From assembly GCA_037447655.1 (NCBI GenBank), contig JBBHKE010000743.1, positions 124,001 through 188,000 of the forward strand: a DNA stretch of 64,000 nucleotides, written 5' to 3'. The notes under the pieces were generated by a model that was not told where the DNA came from, ran no database searches, and saw only the letters and a program-made list of their open reading frames with translations. A program made the position numbers and the translations under genes. This DNA is from Zygnema cylindricum (Eukaryota > Streptophyta > Zygnematophyceae > Zygnematales > Zygnemataceae). Shown piece by piece: positions 21,990-40,970 of the stretch (positions are counted from its first letter, which is position 1; each line of letters begins with the position of its first letter).

Positions 21990-24501
21990 TCTCTCGATCT
22001 CTCTCTCTCTCTCCATTCATAAGTGTATTTCCATCTGTCAATCTCCCTTGATTTTTCCTGAATTCCTTGCATTTTTCCTCCGCCCCCCCTCCCCTTCCCC
22101 TGTCCCTCTCTCTCCCTCTTTCTCCCTACCCCTTGCTCTCTTTCTCTCCCGCCTCCTCTCTCTCTCGCTCTCTGCCTCTTGCTCTCTTGTTCTCTCGCTC
22201 TTTTCCTCTCTCTCTTTCCCTCTCTTTCTCTTTTGCAGATTGTCCTGCTCCTACGACTCGTACCCATTCTCCCATTTAACATAATGAATTATTTGCTTTC
22301 CGTGACCCCAATTCCAATTTGGTCGTTTGTTTTGGCATCGTGGCTCGGCATGATGGTGAGTTATTATTAATAATAATACTAGTATTCTAAAAATAAGAAG
22401 ACCCTAGTAACAATAATGTTGGTGACGAGAACAATAATAACAATGGACGCTAACAGCAACAGCAACAATAACAATAATAGTAACAATTACAATAGTAACA
22501 GAAACAATAATAAGATCACCAGTAGTATCAGCAATAACAGTAACAGTAACAATGGTCACAAAACAGTAATAACACCGAAAAATGAGAAAACCGTGTAGAA
22601 AAAAGCGAATCAAAAAAATATAACAATAGTCCAATGAAAGTATAAAATGGTGTGGCGAGAACTCAATAGTTGAAAACCTACAAATTAGAAACCAGGGGGA
22701 AATCCTAAAAAAAAATAGTTAAGGGTGAAGTGGAAACATGTGACAAAAAAAAAAAGACATGGATGATATTTTTAGAAGCCCTGAGGGAGAGGGAGAGGGA
22801 GAGGGAGGGAGGGAGAGAGGGGGAGACCCTATCGAAAATGAGATATTAACAGCCTTCATAAAACCTAAAAATAAACCATAAGATAAATGGTTAACTGACT
22901 TTTAAAGTATAGAACAAATATCCCAAAATTGAAAAAACTTAGTAACCTTCAATATCTCAAGATTTTCTCAACTTCTTGCAAATCCTACTTGTACTTTGTT
23001 GCAAGACAAATTTCATATAAAAATAGAATATGACACGACGTTTTCCTTCAAAGAAAAAATAACAAAAAATGAAAAAGATGATTGAGGACTCCACATTTCT
23101 GGATGTTTTGTGGATAGAATTCTAAAAACTATCAATTCTAAATAGATATTTTAAAGAAGACTGAAGTTAAAAAAAGACAATCCAAGATGAAAAAAACTAA
23201 AAAATATGAAAGAAAATGAAAAAAAATAAAGAAACCAAAAAGGCCAAAGGGAAATATGAAAGGCTTTAACCTTTTTTCCCTTCTTTCCATTCTTTTTATA
23301 GCCAATTACATTTGTTTTTGTTTATCTCGGTACAACAATTAAAGACATCTCCCAAATTGGATCGCCAGGAGAAACTATGGCCGCCTCTCAGTGGGTGGGT
23401 TTTTCCTTCTTTTCTCCCTCTCCTCCCTGTCTCCTCTCCCTCTCTCTCTCTCCTCCCTCTCCTCCCTCCCTCTGTCTCCCCTCTCTATCTCTCCCATTTT
23501 TCAAACTACTGTATTGTAGTTCCCTGTACCGAAAGGATTTTTTTTTCTTTATTTTCGCTCTCTCTCATTGCTTCTTTTTTAAGTCAACAGGAGTCAAACT
23601 GAGATAATTTTTTGTTTTTTTATTTTTTTATTTTTTGCAGTGGGTGCTTGGGTTAGGACTACTTGCAACAGGTTTGGAACCTCCTCTCCCTCCATATTTC
23701 CTCTCCTCCTATTCCTCTGTCCCTCCTTATCCCTCTTTCTGTGTATTGTTTCATGCCTCATGTCCATGGTGTTTCATAGTCTCTTGCATTTTCATCTCAT
23801 ATTCCATCTTGTACTTCTTTTTTTATTGATTGGCATTTCATGTGGTCATCCTTATTGCGTCACGACTTTCATTGTTAATGCATCTTTCTAATTCCATTCC
23901 ATGTAACTATCTCTTGCATCTCCTTCTCTCCTATTCTCCCTCCTTCCTTTTTACCACCACCATCTCTTCGCTTTTCTCCCCCCTCTTCTCTTCGCTCTTC
24001 TCCTCTCTCTTCTCTATCCTCTTTCTCTTTGCTTCCTGATCTCGTCTCTCTTCTCTTCTAACTCTTCTCTCTCTTCCTCTTTTCTCCCTTCTCTCTCCTC
24101 TCTCTTCTCTCTCCTCTCTCTCCTCTCTCTTCTCTCTCCTCTTCCTTCTCGCGTGCCTCTCTCTCCTCTTTCTTCTCGCGTGCCGCTCTCTCCTCTCTCT
24201 TCTTTTGCTACTTTCTCATCTCTCTCTTCTCTTATCTCTCCTTTCTCTTCCCCCTCCAGTTGTTGCAACTATCGGAATTTCAATGATTGCAAAAGACGAA
24301 CTTCAAAAGGCAATCGATGAACACGAAGTCAACAAAGAAGATGACGACAGCAGAGGAGGAAATGATGAGGAGACCGGTTCTTTTCGAGTATCTAATTCAA
24401 ATTCGACAATGGATAACAATACCTTAGATTTGAGGAAAACTCTTGTCAAATTAGAGGTTTTGAATAGCGGTTTAGAGTCAACTCATGATGGACATTGTTG
24501 A
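17963..24501 (+). CDS. VTT-domain membrane protein (TVP38/TMEM64/DedA family), nine exons, 315 aa
   Basis: Polytopic membrane protein of the SNARE-associated Golgi/VTT family, whose members act at ER, Golgi or plastid membranes (some are lipid scramblases; exact role unknown here). Exons: 17963-18124, 19624-19685, 20728-20782, 21134-21232, 21510-21596, 22239-22355, 23302-23394, 23641-23671, 24260-24501. All junctions are GT-AG and frames match throughout. Residues about 31-50 form a first membrane segment (VLLLILIIGGLIGGLVML). FLRDFLVWLKHGVGPWGPLI precedes the VTT core: YIPLTVLALPGSIL (79-92), GGGYVFG (95-101), GATAAFLVGKT (116-126), FPQFQAI, LLRLVPILPFNIMNYLL (158-174), PITFVFVYLGT (195-205). 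The hydrophilic, acidic C-terminal tail runs to 315. The small exon 2 was found by splice phase and by its family-typical GxGPWGP motif. ATG 17963 is the first in-frame Met seen. Length is normal for the family. No disabling change was seen, so probably functional. Confidence 0.93.
18140..18190 (+). repeat. CT-rich tract, VTT gene intron 1
   Basis: CTCTCT/CCCTCT low-complexity sequence 15 bases after the first splice donor. Reading frames here are repeat translations. Confidence 0.85.
19370..19600 (+). repeat. TCTCCC/TTTCCC repeat, VTT gene intron 1
   Basis: Degenerate hexamer array (CCCTCTCCCTGTCTTT) ending just upstream of exon 2. A further CT tract at 19890-19980 lies in intron 2. Confidence 0.85.
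20780..21010 (+). repeat. CT-rich tract, VTT gene intron 3
   Basis: Pyrimidine-only runs directly after the exon 3 donor. No coding potential beyond the repeat. Confidence 0.85.
21250..21320 (+). repeat. (CT)n microsatellite, VTT gene intron 4
   Basis: About 35 uninterrupted CT units begin 18 bases after the exon 4 donor. Confidence 0.95.
21947..22230 (+). repeat. (CT)n and CT-rich tract, VTT gene intron 5
   Basis: Pure CT at about 21949-21987, then degenerate CTCTC/CCCTC up to the exon 6 acceptor TTTTGCAG. Confidence 0.9.
22400..22570 (+). repeat. degenerate AAC/AAT repeat, VTT gene intron 6
   Basis: Trinucleotide-like AACAATAAC/AACAGCAAC tract. The Asn-rich reading frame across it is a repeat artefact. 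A GGGAGA tract follows at about 22784-22825. Confidence 0.85.
23905..24258 (+). repeat. CTCTTCTCTCCT tract, VTT gene intron 8
   Basis: About 350 bases of almost pure pyrimidine leading into the last acceptor (CCCCTCCAG). Very long polypyrimidine tract on the sense strand. Confidence 0.9.
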
Positions 24502-24594
24502 GTCGAGTGGTTTCTTCCTCTTTTTATATTTATTTAGAATATATGGTTTATGGTTTATGGTTTTGGGGTTTCGGGTTTTCTGTACATTAATTCT

Positions 24595-24840
24595 ATCAAG
24601 GGCTACTGTGATGGAAAGGAAAAGAAGAAGAAAAAGAAGGAAAAAACAAGGAAAAGAAGAGGAAAAAGTAGGGGAAAAAATGGAAAAGAAGAAGGAAAAG
24701 GAGAAGGAAAAGAAGAAGGAGAAGAAGATAAGAAAAAAAGAAGGATAAAAAGGGGAGGAGAAAAAGTAGAGTCCATGAAAAAAAGAAATGGCCCTCCATT
24801 ATTTGAGAACACATCCTCGAAAAGAATAAAGAAAGCTGCG
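24595..24840 (+). repeat. GAA/AAAG purine tract downstream of the VTT gene
   Basis: Polypurine run in the likely 3' UTR or downstream flank. The Lys/Glu-rich open frames are repeat translations. Confidence 0.8.
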
Positions 24841-26372
24841 TAATTGAAAAAGTCGAATTTGTGAATAACGTCGATAGGACGACCTCATAGGATTGAGTTG
24901 AAGTCCTGTTAGTTGATCAAGATTTGCTAATTTGAAGTTAGTGATTGAGGGAATTAGTATTTCAATGAATTAATCTTTCTCTCTTTCTCTCTCTATTTTT
25001 TTTTATCCCCATTCGTTGTGAATGCATCCGTTGTCATGTTCCAATGGAAGTTTGATTTCATAAGCATCATTTTTCCACAACATCTAGTGTGCATTTCTTA
25101 TTTGTGCTACAACTTATGATTGAAAGACTCTTTTCTTTCTTTATACTTTATTTATTGATAAATTGAGCCATCAAAATGCAAAAAATCAGAAGCTAAAAAA
25201 AAAAAAAAAACTAAGCTAAACTCAATTAATAATGAAGCATGGTCTCTTGTAGATGTGAAAACAGATAAGGGTCCTTTTCTATTGCAAAAGCTTGAAGGAT
25301 TCTCTTTATCATTGAAGTTGATAATTACATTATTGGTGTTATAAAAAGATTAATGAAAATAAGTTGCTAGAAGACAACTGCAAAAGTGCAAAAGTCAGAT
25401 TATGTGGTTAAGAGATTCAACTACTTTACGATAGAATTTATGTTTAAAAGCGTAATAGTGATATTTCTCAGTAAAAGTGCGTCTGTTAACCATTTTAGTA
25501 CGCGAAAGAAATAAGAAGGCAACATGGAAGTGACAAATGCCTCTCTAAATCAAACAGCAAAACAGGAAGATGAAGAAGATGTATGTACACCGCCCATTGT
25601 TTGCAGACATAATTTAATGGTTTCCGATTCGAGAAAGTTGCGACCGAATCAGTGTCTTTACCTCCAATAACAAGTGGTAAGTATACTTAACTATAGGTTT
25701 CTTCCAATTAGTGCTTTATTTTGTAGCACCTTTATGGTAAGAGTTATTCCAAGAGGAGGCGCTCTAGATCCCTCCTCTATCAGTACTCGCACCTTTTATT
25801 ATCGTTAATGTTTATTTGTGGTTTTATAACAAGTAGGAGCCCTTATCCTCTTTCGATCTGCTATTGTGATTATGGATCGTCGATGTGTTTCGAGTTTTCC
25901 TTAGTGCGCTCTATCGAGCCTGAGGGGTTTATTGGATTGCGGTTGGGGTTTTTTTTGTTACGTTGTATTGGTTGGGTGGTTTCTGTTAGTCAGCGTTATT
26001 TTGTTGTTGGTTTTGTTGTTCTTGTTCGTTTCCACTTCCGTAATCAGTTATCCCTATTTGCATGATCTTGTAGTTTTTATCACTTTGTTTTTCATTTTAG
26101 TTTGCTTCCTCCTATGTTAGATTTTCCCTTTTCGTTTTAGATATTCGTTTCTTTAGTTCCCATGTACTCAAATGGTTTGCCATCGCTATTTCTTAATATA
26201 TCTCATCATGGCAAATATAGTATCATAAAGTTATTTCTATTTGGTAAGAAATCGTATTTTATGTCGACTACAGTAGTTGAGGAGCAAATATTCCTAAATG
26301 GGCCTAGGCAACCTCGTTTTGTTTTTCAAGGTTTACTTAGAAATCGCGGATGCAGTGTATTGCAGTATATAC
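24841..26372. other. intergenic, no gene seen
   Basis: AT-rich sequence between the VTT gene and the first tubulin's upstream region. A short GTACACCGCCCAT at about 25588 resembles the end of the TA-target MITE at 46746 but has no partner terminus. Confidence 0.5.
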
Positions 26373-26374
26373 TA

Positions 26375-26942
26375 CACCGTGAATCGTTATTAGCGTTGAG
26401 AAATTATTAGTGTTAAAAAATAATTAGCGTTATTAACACTAATTATGATTTTCATTTTTTTTGAAAAAAATGTTTAATACTAATTGTTCATTAATTCTAA
26501 TTTTGGTACGACGGATCTGCCATGAGGATCTTCACGGTAAAATAAGTAAAAGTACAAAATCTGACAAATCGTACACTGTCGCCTCCTTTGACTCTAATTT
26601 GGGTGTTCGCGCTAATAATTATTACGCCACACATATCTTAACACTAAAATAGGTACGATCTTATTATGTCGCTTATTCTGAACGTAGTCTTACATGCGAT
26701 CGCGATTATTTTAATCAATGTTTCGTACTTTTTTACCTAACAAAGTACAATTTTGTACGGACTAACACGTCCTTACACCACACTATTCAATAATATCATA
26801 AATTAGAAATATAAACGCTAATTCTCTAGAACCGTAACTAACGTAAAGGAAAATTTGGTATTATCAATTCTATTTCGGGTTTTGGAATCAAAATTTGGGG
26901 GCGCAGATATAGAGTTCATAACGCTAATAACGATTCGCGGTG
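26375..26942. mobile_element. TA-target MITE, 568 bp
   Basis: TA-flanked element. Left end CACCGTGAATCGTTATTAGC, right end CTAATAACGATTCGCGGTG, a near-perfect terminal inverted repeat. No transposase inside. TA target and termini fit the Tc1/mariner superfamily. Confidence 0.85.
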
Positions 26943-26944
26943 TA

Positions 26945-28437
26945 CTGTACTGTAAATTGTACTATAAAATGTCGGGAAATGGGATACACCTTCAGGAAAA
27001 TCCGTACGAAAAGTACACTTACATGACACCCACTGCGTCACGAGAGGTACAGTACCACCTAACCTGGTCACTGTGGTCAGAAATTTGTGTCCGTACTGTC
27101 GGCCCTAAATAGTAAATACCGCTCTGACAATGCGCGTGTCGAGATATTTTTGAGAATAGTTTGCCACGTGGAGACGTACAAATTTTAGTTATTCTATTTT
27201 TTGAATTCTTTTCTGAGTACATGCCTTTCCATTATTGCCTGCTGTCGTTTGTGACCTTGGGTACGTTTGGTTACTCGCCTACTCGGAGTACAGAAGCTAC
27301 TATTGTCACACAGCAAAAGACTCCCTCGGCAACGATTAGCCAGTTTTGTACTATTCAGTACAGTACTGTAATGCATAATTTCTACTGTACTTTGAGTCAC
27401 CTGTCAACGGTTTAACGCTGAGAAGACAAAGGAAACTGCCAGATTCCACGTGGCATGTCATATCAAGCATATCTGTATTCCTCGCACGATGGTGACGTCG
27501 CCACGCGGCGCTGTCGGCGACGATGGTACAGCGTCCGTCGGTACGGACTCAGATTTTTTGACTCTAGGTTGAGTGGACAGTTGGCCGTCACGAGTCATGA
27601 CGCAGTGGGTATCCATGGAACCGTAAAATGTCGTACGGATTTCTTTTTGAATGTCTCGACCTGTGGTGTCCACGTAGCAGCTCCTTCGACTGATTTATAT
27701 TGTACGGCTGCACCAAAGACCGTATTTCACTTGTGTGTCCAGTTCGGCGCCGTAGTTAATTTTGGCATCTGACCATAAATAAAACATATCGAATCTAAAA
27801 AATTCCAAGCGGTCAATATTCGTCCACGTCTCATATACACCATTTACAATGGTATAACGTATTATACGTTTGGCACAAATAAGCAACGGTTCATTTTGGA
27901 AAATCTTTACGGTATTTTGAAAATATTCTTTATGGTATTTTGAAAATATATCTACTTTAATAACTGTCGACGGTTACGTGTCGGTGGCCGGGTGTCCCGG
28001 GTCCCGGGAATTGCCTTTTTGAATTTGCATACGGTACAGTGCGAATTTGGCAATCCCTGATTTTGAAACGCCTGCGCACCTTGCAAAGGTTTCATTTCGG
28101 GTTTCTGACACGTCAGCTGTCCATTTTTTGTGATTGAATCCTGTCCGTCCGATCGGTTTCTGGCAACGATAGCAAAACTGATATTTCTGTCAGCGTTTCC
28201 TTTTCAAACTTCAAAAGGAATTGCTGCTGCCATATTTTTTGAGCAAATCACCATCCTGCCTTTTTTACTTCACTCTGCTCTCCTTTCCGCCATTGTTTCT
28301 CTTCCATACGGAACGTCCTTGATACGTTTCGTTCGGAATACCGTACCTTATCTCTTTCCGTGCGTTTCCACTTGTTTTATTTTGTCTATTCAATTAACTC
28401 TTCAACACCTAGCTGAGAAAAAGAAAGAGTTAAAGTC
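26945..28437 (+). other. upstream region of alpha-tubulin gene 1
   Basis: No coding sequence supported. It probably holds the promoter and 5' UTR. The start region reads AAAGAGTTAAAGTCATG. Motifs such as TGACACGTCAGC (28106-28117) could be bZIP sites, but this is unproven. Confidence 0.4.
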
Positions 28438-32227
<3,790 letters not shown>

Positions 32228-33480
32228 GAAGGGAAATCAAAGGAGGATGACTGTAGGGGAGGGAAGGGAGGGAGGTAGAAAGGGAGGGAGGGGAAGAGGA
32301 AGGGAAGGGGGGAAAAGAGGACAGGAGGAAAGGGGGGAAAGGAGGAGGGCGGAGAAAGGAGACCAACATAATATCAAATAATGAGTATGACAATATATAT
32401 TCTCTTTGCGAGGAAAAACAAATTTTCCACTTTTGGTTCTGAATTACAGTGGGAAAACAAACACATCACCCAATTGTTAACAATTCCCCAACGACTACAG
32501 TCTCTCTCTCATTTTAAAAGACGTATTTTAAGTCTAACTACAGAATTTTATTCGAAACCTCTTTTGACACAAACTAGAGAAATATCAAAATTTACCAAAA
32601 CTGGTTGGAATTGAATACAATTGACAATTGTTGACTAAGATTGACTGAAATAAACGAAAATTGACTGAAACTGTCTCGAATAATTGCTATCGTGTTCCTA
32701 ACGGTGTCGATGATATAGCAATACCCAAAAATGAAAAAATACCCATAGAAAATCCGCTATTCTTACAGAGTCTCCACCTCCTAAAGAAGAAATAGGATCC
32801 CACCAAGAATCTTATGGTAGAAGTAAAAGAAGGGTATCTGGAAACTGTTTCGGAAGTTTTCATGCTATTTCAGGTGTCTGGATTGACACACAATTGTTAT
32901 TTTCACTGTGTCCAAATCTTCTGGACTAAAAAAGCCTGAATCAGATTCCAGAGGAGGCATCGAAACGGAAAGGTTATTGTTCGATGTCATTGTAACATAT
33001 TCCCACCGGAAAAAAATCACTTCCACAACAGACGGGGCGTTCGAATAATGTACGGCTTTCCGAGCACCAACTTTGTTGTTCTCGGAAGTTCCCGGAAAAC
33101 TGTACAAAAGAACTTCCTCAAAATATTTGAGGATTAAGGTTGCGTCTTTCTTTGAAACAGGCCAACGGTGAACCCAAAAGCTGACGAAGCAAAATCAACA
33201 TCCGAACGGCTATTTCTTGTTTTCGCGCGAAAAAACTGACCAAATTTGAACCATTGTCGTCGTCCTTCGAACATTCATTCCCTCTAACTTTAAAAACTGC
33301 AGGTTTGTTTTCGCGCCTATGTTTGATGACGGAGCGTGTGACGTGTCACAGGACACCTTCAATCGGAGTTACGTGCCAAAATTTTGGTGTGAACAGGACC
33401 CGTTTTCCGATGAGTCATGTAAAATCATCGGAATGGGCAAAAAGTTACAAATGCTCCAGGGGGAATAGGCTATCAGTAAG
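32228..33480. other. intergenic between tubulin genes, no gene seen
   Basis: A purine-rich GGGAGGAAAG tract at 32230-32365, then AT-rich sequence. The missing tubulin C-terminal coding sequence was looked for here and not found. Confidence 0.5.
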
Positions 33481-33483
33481 GTA

Positions 33484-33597
33484 CACCGCGAATCGTTATT
33501 AGCGTCACGGCTTTTTTCGCCACTTAAAATATCTTTTCTCCGTACACACTTGTCGGATTTTTAATTAGAGACCGCCAATCGGAAGCTGAGAATGCTA
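33484..33597. mobile_element. MITE end fragment
   Basis: TA then CACCGCGAATCGTTATTAGC, followed by sequence (CACTTAAAATATCTTTTCTC) shared with the left end of the foldback at 40973. Cut off by the next MITE. Confidence 0.65.
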
Positions 33598-34215
33598 CAC
33601 CGCCAATCGTAATTAGAGTAAATTTCTCTAATTCGGTCGCTCGAAATTTCGACTCTATCACATCAAATAGAGTAATCGATTCTAATTTTTTCATTATTAT
33701 AATTTAGAAGAGGTTTAATTAGCATAAAAAATTATAATATAGGTTATTTTTAAATAGTGTGGAGTACGGACGACGTCTGACCATGCAAAATTGTACTTTT
33801 ATAAGTAAAAAGGTACAAATAATGATTTAATAGAATCACGCTCGCACGTGAAATCGCACTAAACAAAAAAATGAATCACATCGAAAAAATGCCGTTCGCA
33901 TAACTCTCGTCCGTCGACAGCATCGTCGTCAGTGTGAACATTAACTGACATTCAATGCGAGAAATATTATTAGCGTCATAATGACGTCAATACTATACCG
34001 GACTGACACATTTTGTACGTCTACGTAATTTAGTGTTCATAATTATCGCGCACATAATTATCGCCGACATAACCCAATATAGAATAACTAAATAAATTAG
34101 AGTAAACTTCATAGTTGAAAAAGCTCTATCACATAAATTAGCGTCAATTACTCTAATTGTTTTTTTTTGTTTTTTTACTCTAATTTTTTCATTACTCTAA
34201 TTACGATTCGCGGTG
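33598..34215. mobile_element. TA-target MITE, 618 bp
   Basis: TA-flanked. Left end CACCGCCAATCGTAATTAGA, right end CTCTAATTACGATTCGCGGTG minus its first base pairs as an inverted repeat. Same subfamily as 15519-16773. Confidence 0.85.
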
Positions 34216-34242
34216 TACAGTCTAGTACAGTACACGTAAATA

Positions 34243-34782
34243 CACCGCGAATCGTTATTAGTGTCAATAACTCTAATTTGGGTTCTTAAAATTTTGATTT
34301 TTTTTTTCAAATAGGATACATGATTTTATTTTTCCCTTGACGTTAATTAAGGTACCGTACAAAAGAGAGTAATGCCCGAAAGTACAATAAAATATAGATA
34401 CTGTGGTGTACGGTCGATATCAGACCGTACATAACTGTACCATTTCCAGTGAAAGTTTACAAAAAATGAATTAAATCAGACGCGCACGCATAGGAACGTG
34501 CGCTAAAAAAAACGGGATTAGTCTGACACGTAAATTAGTATAGCATGTATGGATATTTTAAATTCGCGACGGCGTACGATTTCTAATTTTTTGTACGGAT
34601 ACATATATTATTGTATATAATAGTACGGCAAAATTTCCCTTTTTGCTGTTCCCAAATTAGCATAAACGCTGAAATTAGAATACACCTTTTTTTTGAAAAA
34701 TTTCAAATTATTAATTACCATCAATTACGGTAAACTTTCTTCAACACTATTTAAACTTTGACACTAATAACGATTCGCGGTG
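34243..34782. mobile_element. TA-target MITE, 540 bp
   Basis: TA-flanked. CACCGCGAATCGTTATTAGT and its inverted copy ACTAATAACGATTCGCGGTG. It lies only 25 bases from the preceding MITE, upstream of tubulin copy 2. Confidence 0.9.
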
Positions 34783-34784
34783 TA

Positions 34785-35384
34785 CTGACTAATGTTTTGA
34801 AACGTGGCTATTGTCACTTTTTCACTTATTAAAAATTATGCCGATGATAATGTTACCGAAAGATTTCGGTACAAAATTCAAAATATTAAAATATGTTAAG
34901 CTACAGTATTTCGATACACACCTTTCACAAAATCGCGATTTCCGATTTTCACCTGACGTTGGCGTAGATCCCAATCGGTTCCATTCATCGCCGCCTTTGC
35001 GTTGGTGGGAAATCAAAAGAATCCGTACCTACTATTTTGAATATTTGATATTGCTGATTGTGTATCCCAAAAAGTACCGATTTCTTCTGCAGGTGCTGAT
35101 CTTGAATCGGTACTCTTCTTTGTACATACTGGTTATCATGAACCGTGTAATATACTTACTTTCATACTTACTTTCAGTTGCGAGGATGTGTGTCAGAGGA
35201 CTGCAAGGCTGTACTTTCTTTCTGCAATGACTGTCACAATAGGTATATACATAGTGACAGGCGCCATTGCAAAATGTCTTTCAATCGTTCCGAGCGTCCT
35301 TAGTACGCTCTGTGCGGAGACTGCACCTACTTTCTTTCTTCTATTACCTTTACGCATTTTTCTTTTATCTCACAGTTAGCAGCC
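34785..35384 (+). other. upstream region of alpha-tubulin gene 2
   Basis: Promoter and 5' UTR region. TTTATCTCACAG just before TTAGCAGCCATG could be the acceptor of a 5' UTR intron. No coding sequence supported. Confidence 0.4.
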
Positions 35385-37912
<2,528 letters not shown>

Positions 37913-38164
37913 ATGTTGTTTTATGTTCATGTTCTGACTTAGATTTTTTGTAGCTTGTATTGTTACTTTCTCTGTAAGATTTACTGTTTAACGGGATAAT
38001 AATTGCAAGAGCTTGTTGGCAGAGCTCCAACTGTTAACTGTTCACTATTTTTATGACTTTTTTTTGTGTCTAGCAGTTGCAATGTTTTGATATCTTCATA
38101 TGTGTCTGACGATCTTCAATTACATTTTTACAGTGACACCATGTTTTTTGAAATAGTTCTTCTT
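37913..38164 (+). other. 3' flank of tubulin 2
   Basis: T-rich sequence that probably contains the 3' UTR and transcript end. The inverted-repeat arm begins near here. Confidence 0.4.
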
Positions 38165-40970
38165 ACATGGTGAGTGAGGCACTTGACATTCGTTGTGTTT
38201 GTTTTGTGGTGTCCTGTTGATTCTGGAGAATAAAATAGTTTAATTATTAGTGTCTTATGCTGGCATGTATATGGAATACTGGAAATAATGACAAGAAGTG
38301 AGCTGCAGATAAACAGTGAATGAAATTGTACAGGATTTTTTTTTTTTTTCTGAATCAATTTGATCTCCACGTTTTAGGAACATTAGTAAGGTGAAAGCTA
38401 AAGCAAATTAAGAGACTGATGTTTTATGGAAAAATGTGAAGTGGTTAATTTGTTACCTACTTTAATTGTTCTCTTGATAGTTAGCTTCCTCAGGTGAAGA
38501 TTCATATCCGACTTTCTGTGCTACATTGGAAATTGGGAATAGAGCAAATTCCATATGAACTTCAAATTATGTTTCAGCTAACATTTATATCTTGAAATTC
38601 TTGGACATTACCGTTAGTTCGCCTCCATTCATTTCTTTGGAATGAGCTTTGTTAAGGAAGCGTGATGGTATACTATCTTAGTTTATAGAAACCGAATGAA
38701 ATGAACACCAAGGAAGACTTGTAAAACTGAACAAGGGGGAAGGAAATCTAATTGAAAATAGACAAATATTGAAGGGGACAATTAAGCGACACGTACAGGG
38801 GAATCCAACGAAGCACACTGATTCACTTGGCACCTTTAATAACTATTTCTAGTGAGTACTTGATAAGTAAAGTGTACTGAGATTGTAACAGCGCATCTCA
38901 AAGAACCTTAATTGAACTTTCCAGTTAATGTTGATGTTTCAATGCTGGTTGTAATTTTATCATTCTGCATATTTGTAACTGTCGGTGCCAGTGCCTGAAC
39001 TCTCCACGATTATGCTTTGTCCAATGCAAAATCTCCTGAATATCTAGAGAAAAACCACTATGCACACATTAAGCTATGACTGTTTTGATTACCTATTCTT
39101 CAATGGTTATTTGAATGTAGCAAACTTCCTTGAAAGGCAACTCTTCATGTTTCAATATTGCAAAGAAAACGAAAAACAATCTGTATGCCTGTATATTTTC
39201 CCAGACAGGTGAAACATCTACTTTGTCTCATGTTTTATTTCTATCCTAAACGACAATATCTTTAATGAGGAAGAACCGTTTAATTATACTTTTATGAAAA
39301 AATTGAATCAATTAATGGCTCAGCTTGTGATCAGAAAGTATAAGAGAGATCCAAGTAAGGTTGGTGAAAACGATAAAATAAACTTGCAAAGAGACTGAAA
39401 AGTATTTACTTTTCTGGTGTTTTTATGATGTATACTGGAAAGCAGCTGGTTATGACAAAATGGAGAAGCCATAATTCTTTGCACATCTCGCTAAAGTTGG
39501 TGACAGAAGTATTTGCAGGTCAAGTAACTTACTGTACGGAGTAATTTGTAATGTTTTCACTTCCTACCAGATGAGCTACCATGTCAACAGCCGAAGTATC
39601 GTCGATATCCAGCATCAGAATCATATCGAGTCAGCAAACGAATCGCATTGACAGCTATTGTCCCAATGGGATCATATAAGATGTGGATATCAAGCAGCTT
39701 TTACTCTATTGATGAAGTAACAAGATTGAATGAAAAAAGTGCGATAGTAAGGCGGTGTGCACATGTATTAAAGTAAGGGTTTTTTTCCGTCGTTTTCACA
39801 AAAAATGGGATTTGCTACGTGAAAATCTTTCGCCGCACGAAAAATGGGCAAGAACCAAAGTACAATTTGCGTCCTGTTGAAACTTTGAATGTACTCCAAT
39901 TTGGCGTTATTATCTTTTTGACTTACTTCCACGTCACGCCAGCTCATCTTCACACTTCTAATAAAAGCAACTCGCGAGGCGATTTTATTTAGAGTAATAG
40001 TCAATTGACAAATAAGAAAACATTATTGCATGCGTCAAATGCTTTAGAATTTTTTGCACGAGGGAATGTACACGCTATTTTTTTCTCTGCTCGTCACACC
40101 CATGTACGTAGGAAAGTGACAAGCATGTACGGAAAAAAATTTGCAGGGGGTCGGACCTGCACTTTCATTCATGGGTCCTTTGCAAAAGTTTACATCATCC
40201 TCGTCTCTCCCCCTCTTTCTCACTCGACCCCTCCTCTTTCTTTCTTCTCTAAATGAAATACATCAATAATGGTATCGAATGAAAGAGCTTTTTTTCTTTT
40301 TTTTTATTATCTTTGGTCGTAGTTTGATGGCATATCGAATGATAAAAGATAAAAGAAAGAAATCAAGAAGAATGACGTCACAAAGTAGCATGACTTCGCA
40401 ATCTCACAAAACCCTAAACATATACAATGTCACAAAAAACTCGACGTCTACAATCGTCGCTGTTTTTGTAGACGTCATCAATTTTAGGAAGTTCCATACT
40501 CGTCCACAACAATCGCAAATTTGTAGACGTCTACGACTGTTACATATATAAAGTAACGAAGGCCTTAGTAACGATTTTGGCCTTAGACATAATAACACTT
40601 TGAAAAGTACAACGGACAATCTGCGCTAAAATCCAAAGTAACAATCCAAAGTTTCGGTTACTAGGGCACACTGCCTACACCATCTGAGTCCATGGGAACA
40701 AAGGGGTGGTGATGCCAAAACTGAAAACCTACAAGTAGAGGGAAGCAAGCAAAAAAGAAAAGCAAGATGGAAGAAAAAAACACACATAAAAATGGCACTC
40801 GATTTATAACTATCTCTAAAAATCTGCTATCGAGGGGTGCTTTATTCCTTTAGCCCCCTTTACATATCATCAAGACACTTTAAAAAGTACCACAGTCGTC
40901 TGCTTTAGACATCAGCGGCTTTGGCTTGAGTTTGTATTGGGTATACTTTTTAGTATTTGACATTTAAGAC
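38165..40970. repeat. left arm of a large inverted repeat
   Basis: Pairs, as reverse complement, with 46262-48402. Anchor pairs: CTGCAGATAAACAGTGAA-side sequence at 38305 with 48270; TCAGGTGAAGATTCATATCC (38491) with about 48050; TGGCACCTTTAATAACTA (38829) with 47690; AGCCATAATTCTTTGCACAT (39468) with 47050; CTGCTATCGAGGGGTGC (40823) with 46395. It contains an extra insertion at 39751-40671. No protein-coding frame is supported. Confidence 0.85.
39751..40671. mobile_element. insertion absent from the other inverted-repeat arm
   Basis: Begins about GGCGGTGTGC and ends about GCACACTGCC, a 9/10 terminal inverted repeat. The other arm reads straight through (reverse complement of 46550-46565), so about 920 bp were gained here. 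Contains GACGTCTAC-type motifs, and part of it (about 40260-40720) recurs inverted at 41560-42010. Superfamily not assigned; the duplicated target is unclear. Confidence 0.6.

Noticed and set aside
22404-22634. Val/Ile-rich minus-strand frame over the AAC/AAT repeat
   Set aside because: Repeat translation inside an intron.
18105-24268. Arg/Glu- or Ser/Leu-rich frames between VTT exons
   Set aside because: They are translations of CT and GA tracts. The spliced exons explain the locus.
24485-24843. Lys/Glu-rich ORF downstream of the VTT gene
   Set aside because: Polypurine repeat without a conserved domain.
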